A DNA stretch of 64,000 bases, from assembly GCA_026008535.1 (NCBI GenBank), contig BRKX01000001.1, forward strand, positions 72,490,317 through 72,554,316, in the 5' to 3' direction. This document shows, piece after piece, positions 35,401 to 47,580 of the stretch. Origin of the DNA: Perilla frutescens. Its lineage: Eukaryota > Streptophyta > Magnoliopsida > Lamiales > Lamiaceae. The first letter of the stretch is position 1, and each line of letters starts with the position of its first letter. The position numbers were made by a program, and so were the translations under genes. The notes beneath the pieces are model-generated. The model made no database searches and had not been told where the DNA came from. It saw only the letters and a list, made by a program, of their open reading frames with translations.

Positions 35401-37652
35401 TAATATATTAATTGAATCCACATAATCCATAATTCCCTATAGTCTGCTTTTTTAATGAAGTTTCCACGGTTCTTTGCACTCTTCACTTTTTTTGTTTTAG
35501 TTCATTTTAATGTTTAATTAGTTCTATTTAATTATTAAAATTAAAAAATTGTTATTCTGATTCGCTAGATAAAGTAGAATAATATAATTAGGTATTTAGC
35601 CGAGTTACTTAGTCAGTCCTTATGGATACAAAATTTATTCTCACCTAGTTTTACTATAATATGCCTCGTGCATTGACGAGTCGTTTTTAAGTTAAATCAA
35701 AGAGCAACATAATATTTGGCCAATAATTATTGCGCGCTAGTTAATTTACTTAAGTTTGAGAGAAGATAATAAATTAATGGAATGCAAGATTAAAGATTGC
35801 ATGACATTATTTTTGCTGGTGGAGAGATTGCTGAAAATTGTGAAGATAAATGTGGTTTTGTGCTATATTTGTTAATATATATGTATGTATGTATACATAT
35901 GTTTGTGTGTGACTGACTGCTCTGCTCTTCTAAATGTTGAAATTAAATTGGTTTAACAATTAATTATTTGCATTAATTCATTTGAATGAAAGTATACTAG
36001 AATCCACTTCTCTCATTTGAATTTCCTAATTCTTTTACCATGCTCAATTTATTTTTCATTGTTTCTTTTCATCATTAGTTTAAAAATTGAAAACCATAGA
36101 TTAATTTTCTAGCTAATTAAAGTGAAGTATGATAATTGAGTACGTGTTACCATTTAGTCTCAATGGATCCGATCTTACTCATCATTATTCATTATAAATT
36201 ATTCTGTACAAGCACAACTTTCTTACATTAGCTAGAATGTCTATCAATATGTGCCTTTAATGTCTAGGTTATTACATTTTTTAAGAATACTATATCATTC
36301 TATGAATTTTATTTAATGAATAACTTAATATATTAGAATTATGAAATATTTTATTCTAAAAATGGTAGCAAATTATTAATTTATCAATTTTTCATTCTTG
36401 GTAGACTATTATGTCTAGCTTGCAATGCATGAGAATGGACTAGTTAAGTTGAGTTGGATTAAGATAACGATTAATTAATGGTAAAGTTAAATGATATAGT
36501 TAGAAAAGTTATAATAATAATATAATAATAAATTAGATTATATTAAATATATGTTATAATATTAGGTAAAGTAAAAATATATTACTTCTCTCAAATAAAA
36601 TATAAACAGGGATGCAATAGGTGTAGTTTTTATATTAGTACAATATATATTGATCATTATAGGTGTGTGTATTAATTTTTTGAATTGGGAGAAGGGGGAT
36701 TAATGGTCTAGAACCCAAAATGTATCCCTTTTGAATTTAAGTCCAAAGTAATGATACTATAAATAAAAGAAAATCAACACAAACTTAATTAAAACCTCCT
36801 ATAGAAAACCAGTGGCCAACATCCATGAGAGAAGAGAGTTACTCCATACATAAAACTAAAGATAAGAACAATAACAAATTAAATTGTTTAAAACGAACAA
36901 ATCCAAAAGAACTCACGTCTCTATTAACCAGCTGGACAATTTACACGCTTAAATCAACTATTTAACGGCAGCTTGATCCCCTTCACGAAAATGTGAGAAA
37001 TCCAAATTTCAATCCCCTTCACGATCTCCAGAACCTGATTTTTCCAACTGTATTAATAATATATAGTTATATTTTTATATGAGCTCTAGAAAAGGATTGA
37101 GGTTGTGAATATGATTAAAACAAATACAAGGCTAAATAGTATTCCATGGCCCTACAAAATACGTACGAATCAAGATTAGTAAGAACTCGTAAATTAAAGT
37201 TGCGTGATTCATATATTAAGCATTAATTCATTGTCAAATAAACAAATAGGTCATATTATGAAGTTTTTTGATTAATTATTTTTACCAAACTTGTTCTTAA
37301 TTCTTGTGAAAATCTCAATCCGTCTCTCTTTTTGGGAGGGTGGGAATACTATTATTTGAAATTCGAAGGAATATTGATCCTTAACGGATTTTCGGACTTG
37401 TCAGTATAGTTGAGTTTTGATGCAAGAACTTTTTGCACAGATAATTAAAATTAAAGACGTGATGCATTATGATTATGGGATGAATTACTGTAAATATTAA
37501 AACAACGATGGATTATACATATTAAATTACATAACAGCTGACTACAGATTATAGATTAAAAGAGAACATGCTTATAACGAATGTGATTCATTTATTTTTT
37601 CAGGTTCTTAAATTAAATCTCAAATTATTTAAAGAGTAAATTTGCTATTCTC
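35401..37652. other. AT-rich spacer between the LTR relic and NLR2
   Basis: No gene is seen. Positions about 37212-37350 are the right-hand part of a truncated Stowaway MITE (cattaattcattgtcaaata... with ggagggtggga at the end). The rest is low-complexity AT-rich DNA with short TATA/TGTA microsatellites near 35875. Confidence 0.5.
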
Positions 37653-37750
37653 CTGGTTCCATGAAGCACAAACTCGAATGAGACAGTTTATAATAAGAAA
37701 GAACAAATTTCAGAGACTGCTTGTAATAATTTAGTCATGAAACTACTTAC
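37653..37750 (-). other. Putative 3'-UTR intron of NLR2
   Basis: Fifteen nucleotides after the NLR2 stop codon the minus strand reads aaaag|gtaagtag, a full consensus 5' splice site. A possible acceptor is ggaaccag|gag, ending the intron at 37653 (98 bp). The donor is convincing, the acceptor only plausible. Confidence 0.5.
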
Positions 37751-37765
37751 CTTTTGAACCAAGGA

Positions 37766-40333
37766 TCATTGTCGGTTCCATGATAAACTGATCGGAGCTT
37801 GAAAATAATTATTTCCGTTTTCCTTTTCATCATCTTGTATTCCCTTCGCAGAATCCACAACCGAACGCATGCAGTCAACTACCTCGATCGCTTCCAGAGT
37901 TGGGATGTTTCCAATTTGCGAAGGTATCATTTCTAATTTGTAGCAGTGCCGAATGATAAGGCGCTTGAGATTGGGGAAGCAGCCCTCATCATCATCATCA
38001 TCAATTTCCCACTGCTGCAGATCGATATCTTCAAGTAGCAGAAATTCGAGTGCTGGGAATTCTTCAGCTTTAGTTTCCCATATGGGTCCTCGAAAGGCAG
38101 AGCGTCGTAGCTTCAGCACCTGAAGCTCTGGCAATGACCCAATTGCAGTCATGTACTTCCAAGAGTATCCAATGCCATTCAGGCTCATCTTTTTCAGTCC
38201 CTTAGGGAAACCTGAATTGGGATTAGGTGGAGCAACAGCTTGAGACCTGAGTCGAGGATTCACGACCACACATTTAAGTGACTCTAGCTCACTAAGAATG
38301 GAGATATGCTCGAAGCAGTGTATGATTTCATTGGAACGAGGCTGTAACTCGATTTTGATTCCAAGTTTCTTCAATTTAGGGATGCTATTGAATACATCCT
38401 TGGTACAACTATGGCCTTTCACATGGAGTGTCAAGAGGTTTGGTAGTTTTGCTTCGCCACTTGGATCAGGCAGGTTGTTTCCCATGATCCGAAGATGCCT
38501 CAGTTCTTGCATATCCCATATCTCCTTCGGCAAACAAGCTGATTCTCCTAGCAATTTGATGTTGTGATGTTGACTGACAATCAAACTCTGCAGGCTCTGG
38601 AGCTTGGATATCAAAGATGGGAGATTCCCATTATGAGTCAGAGCAAGGTACTTCAACTGTAATAGTTTGAGTACCTCATTTGGAAACTCATAGAAGCGGA
38701 CTGCAAGAGCATCCAACACCTCGAGAAGCACCATCAAATCAAGACAAATTGGTACTGGATATTGATGGTATTCACCGGTGCAAAGAAGAGAACGTGCTCT
38801 CGAAGTGGTTGCCATTGAGTTATACACTTCTTTGATGCCAAATAAAACGTTGTTTTGTATGGACAACCGCGGCTGGCCTTCCATGTACTCATTGAAACCA
38901 TCGGTGAAACAATTTAAGACATGCAAAAACTTGCTCTTCCTAGCTTCAATAACGCACAAGTGCCAATAGGTAGAGTGGAGCTTGCAAGATTTAACTCTGT
39001 TACCTGAGCTGTCCTTGCGGACAAAAACAAGACTCTGGGAGACTAGCTTCTCAAGGCACACCATAGCAAAATCTTGTAAAGTTTGAGTCTCGTTTGGTTC
39101 GAGAAAATCCTCAACGGTCCATAGGTTAATGAGTTTGGGGAGGGGAATCTCATGATTATTAGGGAAAGCTCCCATGTAGAGAAAGCATGCTTTCAAATAA
39201 TGGGGCAAGTAGTTGAAACTTAATAAGAGTACCTCTGAGATTCTGTCGTATGCATCTGCAAAAATCTTACTTTCTCTGCGTGCTGCTTCCTTCCAGTACT
39301 CTTCAGTCTTATCGGCTCTATTAAGAAGATCAGCAACCTCGAGGATCAAGAGAGGAAGACCTTCACAACGCTCGACAATCTTCCTTCCATCCTTTTCCAG
39401 TTGAGGAGGGCATACCTCATCCTCACCAAATACATTCTGGCAAAGTAGATTCCAACTTTCTTCAGAATTCAACAAGCGGATCTGGAGATGAACGCTAGGT
39501 TTGGTTGGATATTCAGCTACTTCTTCTAGCCTAGTTGTCAGCAAGATCCGACTCCCATTATTCTCGGCTGGAAACCACAGTTTCAAGTCATGCCAGGCGT
39601 CTTTGCTCCATATATCATCCAATACGATTATGTATCTACGACCGCACAAATTTTTGTATATGTCCTCACCCAAACTGACGTTGTCATGCTTCTTATATTG
39701 ATCTTTAAGCTGACATTTTATCTGAGCAGCAATATCCTCCAACACATCTGTTTTTTCATATCTTGGGCCTAAGGTCGCCCACACTTGTACACGGAAATTC
39801 TCAATAGTTAATGGAAGATAAATTTCTCTAGCAAGACTGCTCTTACCAATGCCTGTCATTCCAAAGAGTGAGACAGTTTTGAGATCAAGCTTCCGATCTA
39901 GAAGCTCTTCTCTGATTTTCTTAATTTGATCCGATAACCCGACCATCGTTGACTTGCTGATATACTTCTTTTCCAACTTCATCACCTTCTCCGAAAACGA
40001 ACAGATCTCGTGCTTTACGATCTCCTCGTCTCCGTGGGGTATCCGTGGGTAATTACCTTCATCGCCGAGGCTGTCGGAAGGTGGAAGAGAGTGACGTAAA
40101 CCGTAAGATTCAATCATGAAATCTTCGAGTTTACAAGCAGCCTCTCTTATTTGATCATCAAGTGAACTAATCATACTCCTATTGCTCCTGTTGCGGCTGG
40201 TATTCAATCTTTTGAGGATACCTTCTAAGGACTTCTTCACCTCCTCATATGCAGATTTTGTGATTTGTGGATTAGTGGGATTTATGGTGCGTTCAATAGT
40301 ATTCTTAAGAGAAATCACAGCAGCATAAGCCAT
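37766..40333 (-). CDS. NLR2: single-exon R1-type CC-NB-LRR protein with altered MHD site
   Basis: A predicted 855-residue receptor. The start is the ATG at 40333 (MAYAAVISLKNTIERT, the customary start of this subfamily); the frame five codons upstream opens with GTG. Motifs (numbered from this ATG) are: coiled coil to about 130, P-loop GMTGIGKSS (158-166), kinase-2 IIVLDDIW (235-242), RNBS-B GSRILLTTR (260-268), GLPL (325-328), RNBS-D CFLYMGAFPNNHEIP (383-397), then LRRs with WNRQ at the end. Where NLR1 reads CRIHDMIRDLC, this protein reads CKLHSTYWHLC, so the Asp of the MHD motif is replaced by Ser (about residue 454). It has no intron inside the coding region, unlike NLR1 and NLR3. No stop or shift is seen. 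Confidence 0.92.
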   Translation of the reverse strand: MAYAAVISLKNTIERTINPTNPQITKSAYEEVKKSLEGILKRLNTSRNRSNRSMISSLDDQIREAACKLEDFMIESYGLRHSLPPSDSLGDEGNYPRIPHGDEEIVKHEICSFSEKVMKLEKKYISKSTMVGLSDQIKKIREELLDRKLDLKTVSLFGMTGIGKSSLAREIYLPLTIENFRVQVWATLGPRYEKTDVLEDIAAQIKCQLKDQYKKHDNVSLGEDIYKNLCGRRYIIVLDDIWSKDAWHDLKLWFPAENNGSRILLTTRLEEVAEYPTKPSVHLQIRLLNSEESWNLLCQNVFGEDEVCPPQLEKDGRKIVERCEGLPLLILEVADLLNRADKTEEYWKEAARRESKIFADAYDRISEVLLLSFNYLPHYLKACFLYMGAFPNNHEIPLPKLINLWTVEDFLEPNETQTLQDFAMVCLEKLVSQSLVFVRKDSSGNRVKSCKLHSTYWHLCVIEARKSKFLHVLNCFTDGFNEYMEGQPRLSIQNNVLFGIKEVYNSMATTSRARSLLCTGEYHQYPVPICLDLMVLLEVLDALAVRFYEFPNEVLKLLQLKYLALTHNGNLPSLISKLQSLQSLIVSQHHNIKLLGESACLPKEIWDMQELRHLRIMGNNLPDPSGEAKLPNLLTLHVKGHSCTKDVFNSIPKLKKLGIKIELQPRSNEIIHCFEHISILSELESLKCVVVNPRLRSQAVAPPNPNSGFPKGLKKMSLNGIGYSWKYMTAIGSLPELQVLKLRRSAFRGPIWETKAEEFPALEFLLLEDIDLQQWEIDDDDDEGCFPNLKRLIIRHCYKLEMIPSQIGNIPTLEAIEVVDCMRSVVDSAKGIQDDEKENGNNYFQAPISLSWNRQ

Positions 40334-40776
40334 GACTCTGTTTCTCACTCAAGAACAAACAACAACGGGGAACAAACAAGTCTCTGTTTATCACTCAAGA
40401 ACAAACAGGTCTTTAGCAAATGGTTAATTTTAATTTGTTGATGAGATTATGGGTCGACACAACTAATTAGTCTACGAAGCAAACGCGTGATAACAACCGG
40501 ACAATGTCATAATTAAATATGTATAAAATGGGGCACACTCCTTTGAGATGATCTAACAGATCTCGTTACGTTAGACGGATATTATTTGACCGATCGTCCC
40601 CCTTCCTTTTTTCTTTTCTTTTTTATTTTTTTTAACAATCTTCCCCCTTCTCCCCTTTTCTTTAATATTCAAATTTTAATTTTTTTTTTTTATATTTAAC
40701 TCTTCTCTCTTTTTTTTCCTTTTCGGCAGTTTTTCTGCCCCCACCCCCACCCTCTCTCTCTCACAGCACGCACAAC

Positions 40777-40815
<39 letters not shown>

Positions 40816-40920
40816 TCGGCACTTTTTATGCCCCCACCCCTTCTCTCTCACACGCACACACAGCTCGTCTCTCTCTCTCTCTCTCTTTTTTACGACTCCA
40901 ATTCACGCTTCATTACGAAG
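40334..40920 (-). promoter_or_regulatory. NLR2 upstream region: leader duplication and CT/GA-rich tract
   Basis: Just upstream of the ATG a 26-bp sequence, ctctgtttctcactcaagaa (plus caaaca), occurs at 40336 and again at 40382. At 40600-40890 the plus strand is strongly pyrimidine-rich, with (CT)n runs at about 40780-40812 and 40871-40886 and two similar cccccacccc...ctctctctcaca blocks. On the coding strand this is a GA-rich tract of a kind common in plant 5' regions; its role here is a guess. Confidence 0.45.
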
Positions 40921-41236
40921 AGTTAGAAGTTATGTTTTTTAATGATTTTGTTAATGATACTTCACACCACAGTTAATGATATTCACCAGATAGAAATTAT
41001 ATTTTCATTAAAATGAAAATTACCTATGATTAAGCATTAATTATTAAATTAACAATTGAAAAGTATCATTAATTATGAAGTAAGTATCACTAGTAATAAA
41101 AAATGAAGCATCACTAATATAATGAATAGTTACTACTCACTATCATGTTCAATTTTTGAAAATGCAGCATTTTCTTTTATGTAGCTAATGATTCAATTTT
41201 TGAAATTGCAATATGTTTGAACTTATACTTTTCTTT

Positions 41237-41402
41237 CTAATTAGTGATACTTTTTTCTGCAATTAGTGATACTTTTCTTCTAATTAGTGATACTTTCTTC
41301 CTGCAATTAGTGGTACTTTTCTTCTAATTAGTCATACTTTCTTCTACAATTAGTAATAATTTTCTTTCTAATTAGTGACACTTTCTTCTGTAATTAGTGA
41401 TA
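41237..41402. repeat. Minisatellite with ~20-bp units
   Basis: About seven degenerate units of ctaattagtgatactttctt follow in tandem. It is non-coding. Confidence 0.8.
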
Positions 41403-41691
41403 TATTTAGTTGAAAATGTTCAAAAATAATTTTAATTGAAAAGTACAGTACAAAAATAATTTTAATTGAAAAATACACTACTAATGTTATGTTGTTTAAA
41501 ACTAACAATGCTTGTGTAGATGGCAAAATATCAAATTTTATATATAATATTTTTATTGATTTTTATATATTTATTTAATTTTAGAATCATATAAAATCCA
41601 AAATTAAATAAACTATTTAAATAATAAGGATATTATTATATAATAACATCAAGAGTCTTTGACAACAAGTAAATATCTTTCAAAAGATATA

Positions 41692-42193
41692 CTCCTTCCG
41701 TTCCATTTTGATAGGCTGATTGGAGTTTTTTGCGTGAATTAAGAAAAAGTATTTGGGAAAGACAATTAATCAATAAGTTTCCTAATATGCCCCTATTTAA
41801 TTCTTTGATATTTAATTAATGTCTAATGTAAACATATTAAATAGGGATATATATTACTCCCTCCGTCCCATTTTGATAGGTTTGTTTTCATTTTTGGTAT
41901 GTCCCGATATATAGGCATGTTTCTATATATATTTAGCTAATTTACTAATATATACCCCTATTTAATATGTTCACATTAGGCATTAATTCAACATCAAAGA
42001 AATAAATAGGGGCATATTAGGAATTTTCTTGATTAATTGTATTTCCCAATATTTTTGTTAATCCCCATGAAAAACTCCAATCAGCCTATCAAAATGGGAC
42101 GGATGGAGTAGTAAATTAGCTAAATATATATAAAAACATGCCTATATATCGGGACATACAAAAAATAAGCCTATCAAAGTGGGACGGAGGGAG
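41692..42193. mobile_element. Outer Stowaway MITE interrupted by a second Stowaway
   Basis: The ends ctccttccgttccattttga and tcaaagtgggacggagggag are inverted repeats flanked by TA (41690-41691, 42194-42195). Removing the inner element leaves about 248 bp, the normal size of this family. Confidence 0.88.
41857..42108. mobile_element. Inner Stowaway MITE, nested in opposite orientation
   Basis: The element is 252 bp, with ends ctccctccgtcccattttga and tcaaaatgggacggatggag flanked by TA (41855-41856, 42109-42110). Its internal sequence matches the element at 30186 in the same orientation, opposite to its host MITE. Confidence 0.9.
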
Positions 42194-42229
42194 TATATAT
42201 CAATTTCCAATAGTCAATGAGATAATGCC

Positions 42230-42950
42230 ACATCAGCAATAGATCTCTCTCCCTACAACTATAAATAGGGTCTCTATATCAGTTGAAAATCACATCAGAA
42301 ATCATTTGAAGAGTTCAAGAATTTGAGAAGAATTTCCATAAGTGAAATTCTCTCAAATTATTCAAAGCATTATTGTGGTATTCAAAGACGCTCTTCATCA
42401 AATTCATCCCGAAGTCGGCGTTTGATCCATAAATAAGGCAGCCAAAGACGCTCTTCACAAAATTCATCTCAAAGTCGGTATTTGATCCCGAAACAAGGCG
42501 ATAGCTCTCTGGATTAACCTTATCAAGTCCAAGTACCAAGTCACAAAGTCAGTATTTGATCCGAAAACAAGGAGATAGCTCTCTAGATTAACCTTATCAA
42601 GTCCTAGTACCAAGTCAAAGAAGACCGATGGTACAAATCTTTCCCAAAAACTTTGAAGACCAAAGTTCAAACAATAAGTTCAAGAAAATCAAAGAGACAA
42701 ATTTACTCTGAAGATTTCAAACACCGTTTGAGGATTAATTTTTGAAGAGAAGAATCACATGAAAAATAGTAATTGGATCCATATAAATACTTTTGCTCCG
42801 AAAATCATTTTATTTATATACTATTTTGTGTTTTACCAAATTAAATATAAAAATTTGTGTTACAGTTTGATACTACATTCAATTTTTTATATCTAATATG
42901 TACATGTTCAAGTAATAAAAGGTTTGTCCCTTATACTACTGTATATAATA
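42230..42950 (+). promoter_or_regulatory. Promoter-like unit with TATA box and tandem repeats
   Basis: A strong TATA sequence, actataaatagggtctc, lies at about 42259. Downstream the block caaagacgctcttca...ttgatcc repeats at 42384 and 42444, and the block aaagtc(g/a)gtatttgatcc...ccttatcaagtcc(a/t)agtaccaagtca repeats at about 42470 and 42545 with a ~75-bp period. No ORF of known family follows. It could be an LTR, a pararetrovirus-like regulatory relic or a non-coding gene; I cannot decide. Confidence 0.4.
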
Positions 42951-43288
42951 TTGGAAAAATGTATTGCAGTTTGCAAAGCTATTTCCGGTTTTCACATGGG
43001 GTGATGATATTGAAAACACACAACTTGTCTTAATTAAGTTATTGCTAAACTTGAAGTCAATGAACCTGTTGAAGCTCCCAACATGTATAAAATATTGGTG
43101 TGTTTGGATTGGATCGAGGGATTGAAATGTAAGAATTTAGAATTCTGGCCGTTGGATTTAAAATTAATTTGTGTGAAACTTTTTGTTTGGATTTAAATGA
43201 AGTTGTGTAAAGAATTTTAAATCCAAATAATTGTTCAACATAGTTTCATAAATAAGTTTTTATTCTTTATTTTGAAAAAAAAATAATA

Positions 43289-43538
43289 CTCACGCCCTCC
43301 CATTTTGATAGGCTGATTGAGATTTGTCACGGAGATTAAGAAAATGATTGGGAAAGACAATTAATCAAGAAAGTTTCTAATATACCTATATTTATTTCTT
43401 TCGTATTGAATTAATGTCTAATGTAAACATATTAAATAGGGGTATATATTAGTAAATTAGCTAAATATATTTAGAAACATGTCTATATATCGGGAGATAC
43501 AAAAAAAAAAAAAGTCTATCAGAATGGGACAGAAGGAG
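43289..43538. mobile_element. Stowaway MITE in repeat R copy 2
   Basis: The element is 250 bp; ends ctcacgccctcccattttga and tcagaatgggacagaaggag are flanked by TA on both sides. Internal sequence matches the outer element at 41692. Confidence 0.85.
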
Positions 43539-44182
43539 TAAGATTTTTTAGAACTATAGCTTTACCTTTTTTTTCTTTCTTAATACATGTGTTGCTTAGT
43601 TGTTATATATTTCCGGGTCATATTGTTATCTTTTTCCATTTATCCATATATTATGTAAAATAATTCTTTTTCAGCGAACATTTGTGTGAGACCGTTTTAT
43701 TAATTAAAATTTGTAAATAAATTCAGAGTCAAATCCAAATTAATATTTATTGACATATTTATAATTTTATTAGTGTATGATTATATTTTAATTCGGATCT
43801 TCACTCATTTTATCAATTTTAATGTGTATGATCGTTTCACACAAACTCTTCTTTTTATTAATTAGTACATTTGTGAGCTATATATTGTCACTTTCGTATA
43901 AATATCAACCATTTTCTCTCTCTATATTAAGATTTAGAGGGAAAGGGAAAGAAAAAAATGGGGGCACCGGGTAGGTGGCTGCAAGTTTGTTGACTAAAAT
44001 TTAATACTTTGCATGCCATTGTTTATGGAATTAATTGCTAAAATATTCACAAACTTTGACCGAATATACAAATTAAAAGTAAATTTAGAAATAATAATGA
44101 CCCGATCTTTTGATTTGCATAGTAAAATATATATTTCCAATGTTAGTTTTTGGTGATTAAAAAATCATCAAGACCTGACTTA

Positions 44183-44456
44183 GGACGTGATTGGTATGGT
44201 GGAATGAAATGGAATAAAATAATCATTTCTATATAAATTTCTATTCCATCGATTGGTATAGTTTAAAACCGAGAATCACCATTCCCGATAGAATCGCTAT
44301 TCCCAAAGGAAGGGGAATAGTCATTCCACCCACCCCATGGGTTTAACTATTCTCAATGACAAAAAAAAATTAATATATGATATATTTATACATAATCATA
44401 TTTTATAATATTATTTTATTATATTTAGAAAAATAAATCAAAAATCAAATTACATA

Positions 44457-44494
<38 letters not shown>

Positions 44495-45083
44495 TATTTA
44501 TTTATTTTCAAAATATAATTTAAAAATATATGCTAAAATCAAATTTTGATAGCTTTTATAACTTTGTTGAAGAAAAATGAAAGTGGTCCTGGAATAAATA
44601 TACCATAAAAATATATTATAATACAATATAAAATATTTATATATTTGATATAATTTAATATATTCAAATGAAAAATTGAAATGTTAAAGTATTTTTCTAT
44701 GAAGTAAAAAATATTTCTATTAGCTTATACAAATTATTATATATTGATTAATTAAATATTTTAGAATAAAATTTTTCAATAAAATAAATAAATTATAATT
44801 TGCTAAAAAAATTAGAAAAAATCATATATTAAAAAAGAAAAATGACATTTAGAAATATAAGAGATAAATTAAGCCATGTGTTGATATTTATTAGCTATTA
44901 CGCACACTTTATTCATTTATAAGAAAATTTTAAAGCACATAAAATATTCATTATATAATATTAAAAAAAAATATTTCATTCCGTTCTTCATTCCGTAGAC
45001 ATACCAATCATAAGAATAGGCATTCCATTCAGACACCCATTCCATTCATACCTAATTTCCATTCTATCATATCAATCACCTCC
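44183..45083. mobile_element. Tourist/Harbinger-like non-autonomous element
   Basis: The left end ggacgtgattggtatggtgg pairs with the right end, whose reverse complement is ggaggtgattgatatgatag. Flanks are tta (44180-44182) and taa (45084-45086), a one-mismatch 3-bp duplication. The interior contains cattcc-rich segments near both ends and a (TTA)n tract at about 44459-44493. There is no transposase. Confidence 0.6.
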
Positions 45084-45781
45084 TAAGTGATACCTCACGC
45101 CTAATACATTGCACCATGGTGCATGATACATTTACCAATTTTATTTACCAATAAATAGCAGTTTATGTTGTTCCTTTTTTTTACACACCCGACCTGTGAT
45201 ATTGAGAAAGTTTATGTTGTTCCTTTGTGAATGACCTATCTATGGAGTGATACAAGTTTAAGAACAAATGTAACAAGTTTAAATTCCACCAACACCATTA
45301 AGTAATTATTCGCTGGTCACACAATTTTTTTTTTTCTCTTCTAAGCTCTGGTAGACAGTATGACATTAAGAAATCATGGAGTTCATTTCAATTTGCATAC
45401 CAGTCTTAGTTTTGTATTTTTTTTTTTTTTTTTGTTTCTCATTATAATTAACCAATCTTCAATTTGAAAAGATATTAAAATGATTGGTCATTAAATTTTA
45501 ATTATATATGAGAAAGTGATGTGATCGGTCAGTGACAAAAACCTGCTACCCACTACCACTTGATCATCAGTCATGTGTAACAATAAATAGCAACTTGCCT
45601 CCTCGTCAACGGGCATTTTTATTCTTGCTTTTTGCCTTTTGAGGAAAGAAGTACATAAAGAAAACATTGCTCGTACAAAATGTTTACAGATTGGCAGAAT
45701 TTATCTTCATATTGGGCCAGCCCAATAATTTCTTTTATGAATTTCTCAAAGATGGCTCATCATCACTACAGCAATTCTTAG

Positions 45782-46662
45782 GGTAATTCTAAATGCAGCC
45801 CCCATTTCTGGATGGAATCAGAAAATTTTCATTCGGAGGGCGAATTATTCTCCATTAATATTTCTATATATAATTTTTTTATTTTTTTTATTTTTTTAAA
45901 AATTTACATGCATTTTTTTATATATTTTTTTCGGTTTTGGGGGGGGGGGGGGAAGGCACCCCTTGGCTCCCCCTAGTTCCGCCCCTGCCTCATTTTACTC
46001 TTTAAAGCCCGAATATGTATGAAATTTCCATTTTAACCCTATTATTCCCATCCTTGTTTTCTTTCTCTTTCACTGCAGTTTCACAGCCACCGGTACTGCA
46101 ACGCCGCAGTCTCATCCCCGCAACAATAATTCATACAAAAGTGAGTGAATTGTTTGATTTCTTTCATAAATTCTAAAAACCCTCTCAACAACACTCGAAC
46201 TCTCACATTCATCAATCCAATTAATTACATAAAATATTGACTTCTTTGTCGGAAGATGTGAAGTGCTCATTTCCCTCAATTTTTCATTTTCTTAATTCCA
46301 TAACCCCCTTAACAACATCCCCTTCCATTCACCAATCCAAATTATTCACATTAAACATTTGGTTTTTTTTTTTCGTTGGAAAATATGAAGGAATGGTAGA
46401 ACTAAAACTAAATATATGTAAATACTATTTCCTCCATCTCGTTTCTCACCGCGGATAATAGAGAAAGGCTATAGTGAACGTTGAATATTTTTTTGATTTT
46501 CACCATTGAAAATTGTATATTTTGTGGTTTGCGGTGGAAATCAAAAGGGACTTTGAGCAACATGTGATATGTGGAGATTAAGGGGGTTTTGTAAGGATAT
46601 AAAAGGAATTTTATAAATTGGGGGCTATGAAAAGTAAAATGGAGGCTATGTATAGAATTATA
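45782..46662. repeat. Foldback-like element with ~60-bp inverted ends
   Basis: The left part (gtaattctaaatgcagcccc ... cctcattttactctttaaag) and the reverse complement of the right part (gtataattctatacatagcc ... cctccattttacttttcata) are diverged inverted copies. No clear target duplication is seen. A g-run at about 45939-45951 lies inside. A related half occurs near 1464. Confidence 0.4.
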
Positions 46663-47084
46663 CTAATTTTTAGGGAAGGATACTCCATGCAGCGTTTAAG
46701 CGCAGTAGCCGAATTCTTAAAAAATATTCAAAATATATATCTATGTAATGTTTTTTTTAATAACAATTCGGTCAACATAACAGGTAAAAATAAATATCAC
46801 ATCACATAATCAATAATTTAATATCACCTTAATATGGCAATATATAGGGATTGCATATAGTTAAAATATTTTAAGAAAATATTACATAAATGTATATTTT
46901 GGTTAAGTACAAAAAAATCTGAATAGTGCTCTTAAGAGCTGCATCCAATGTTCCCAAATTTCAGTCTGTGTGATTAATAAAAAAACAAATTGGGGGTTGT
47001 GAATCATTTTTTAGAAGGTTGATGTTTGGGTCTTGGACTTTTGGAGACAATGAAATTAGTTTTTTGAGAAGGCTAATTAATGCT
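46663..47084. other. Short AT-rich spacer
   Basis: I see no gene or recognisable element here. Confidence 0.4.
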
Positions 47085-47580
47085 TAGATCTTGCATTGGA
47101 AAAATGAAATGCAGAGTTGTTGGCCAAATTCAGAGTTTCAAGTTTTCACATGGGTGATAATATTAAAAACACACAACTTGTCGTAATTAAGTATGTTTTA
47201 GTACTGCCATTATTGCTATGCTTCTTGAAGTCAATGAACTTGTTGAGGCTTGTTCCAACATATAAAAAATATTGGTGTGTTTAGATTGGATGGAGGGATT
47301 GAAATACGAGTATATATGGATTTAGAATTCTGCTGGTTGGATTTAAATTTAATTTGTGTGAAACCTTTTGTTTGGATTCAAATGGATTTGTGTAAATAGT
47401 TTTAAATCCAATAATTTAAATTTATTGTTCAACAAAGTTTTGTAAATTATTTTTATTTTTTATTTTGAAAAATAAGTTTCTTTTAGAACCATGGCTTTCC
47501 CCTTTCCTTCTTGGGTCCAATAATTTGTTAGGTCACATTCATAAGATAATATGGTTCACAAATTAAGATGTTAAGGTCCA

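Larger units (their letters stand above)
42960..45640. repeat. Dispersed repeat family R, copy 2
   Basis: Homologous to copy 1 at its left part (42973-44160 versus 1-990) and to copy 3 over its length: the right part, with gacattaagaaatcatggag, ttaaccaatcttcaat and cttgcctcctcgtcaacggg, matches the end of copy 3. It is interrupted by a Stowaway MITE and a Tourist-like element that copies 1 and 3 lack. Confidence 0.72.

Noticed and set aside
42315..42670. Minus-strand ORFs with repeated SNTDF motifs
   Set aside because: The repetition merely reflects the tandem DNA repeats of the promoter-like unit; no family match.
45939..45951. Long G-run (also 23390-23398)
   Set aside because: Could be real or a sequencing or assembly artefact; nothing further supports a G-quadruplex function.
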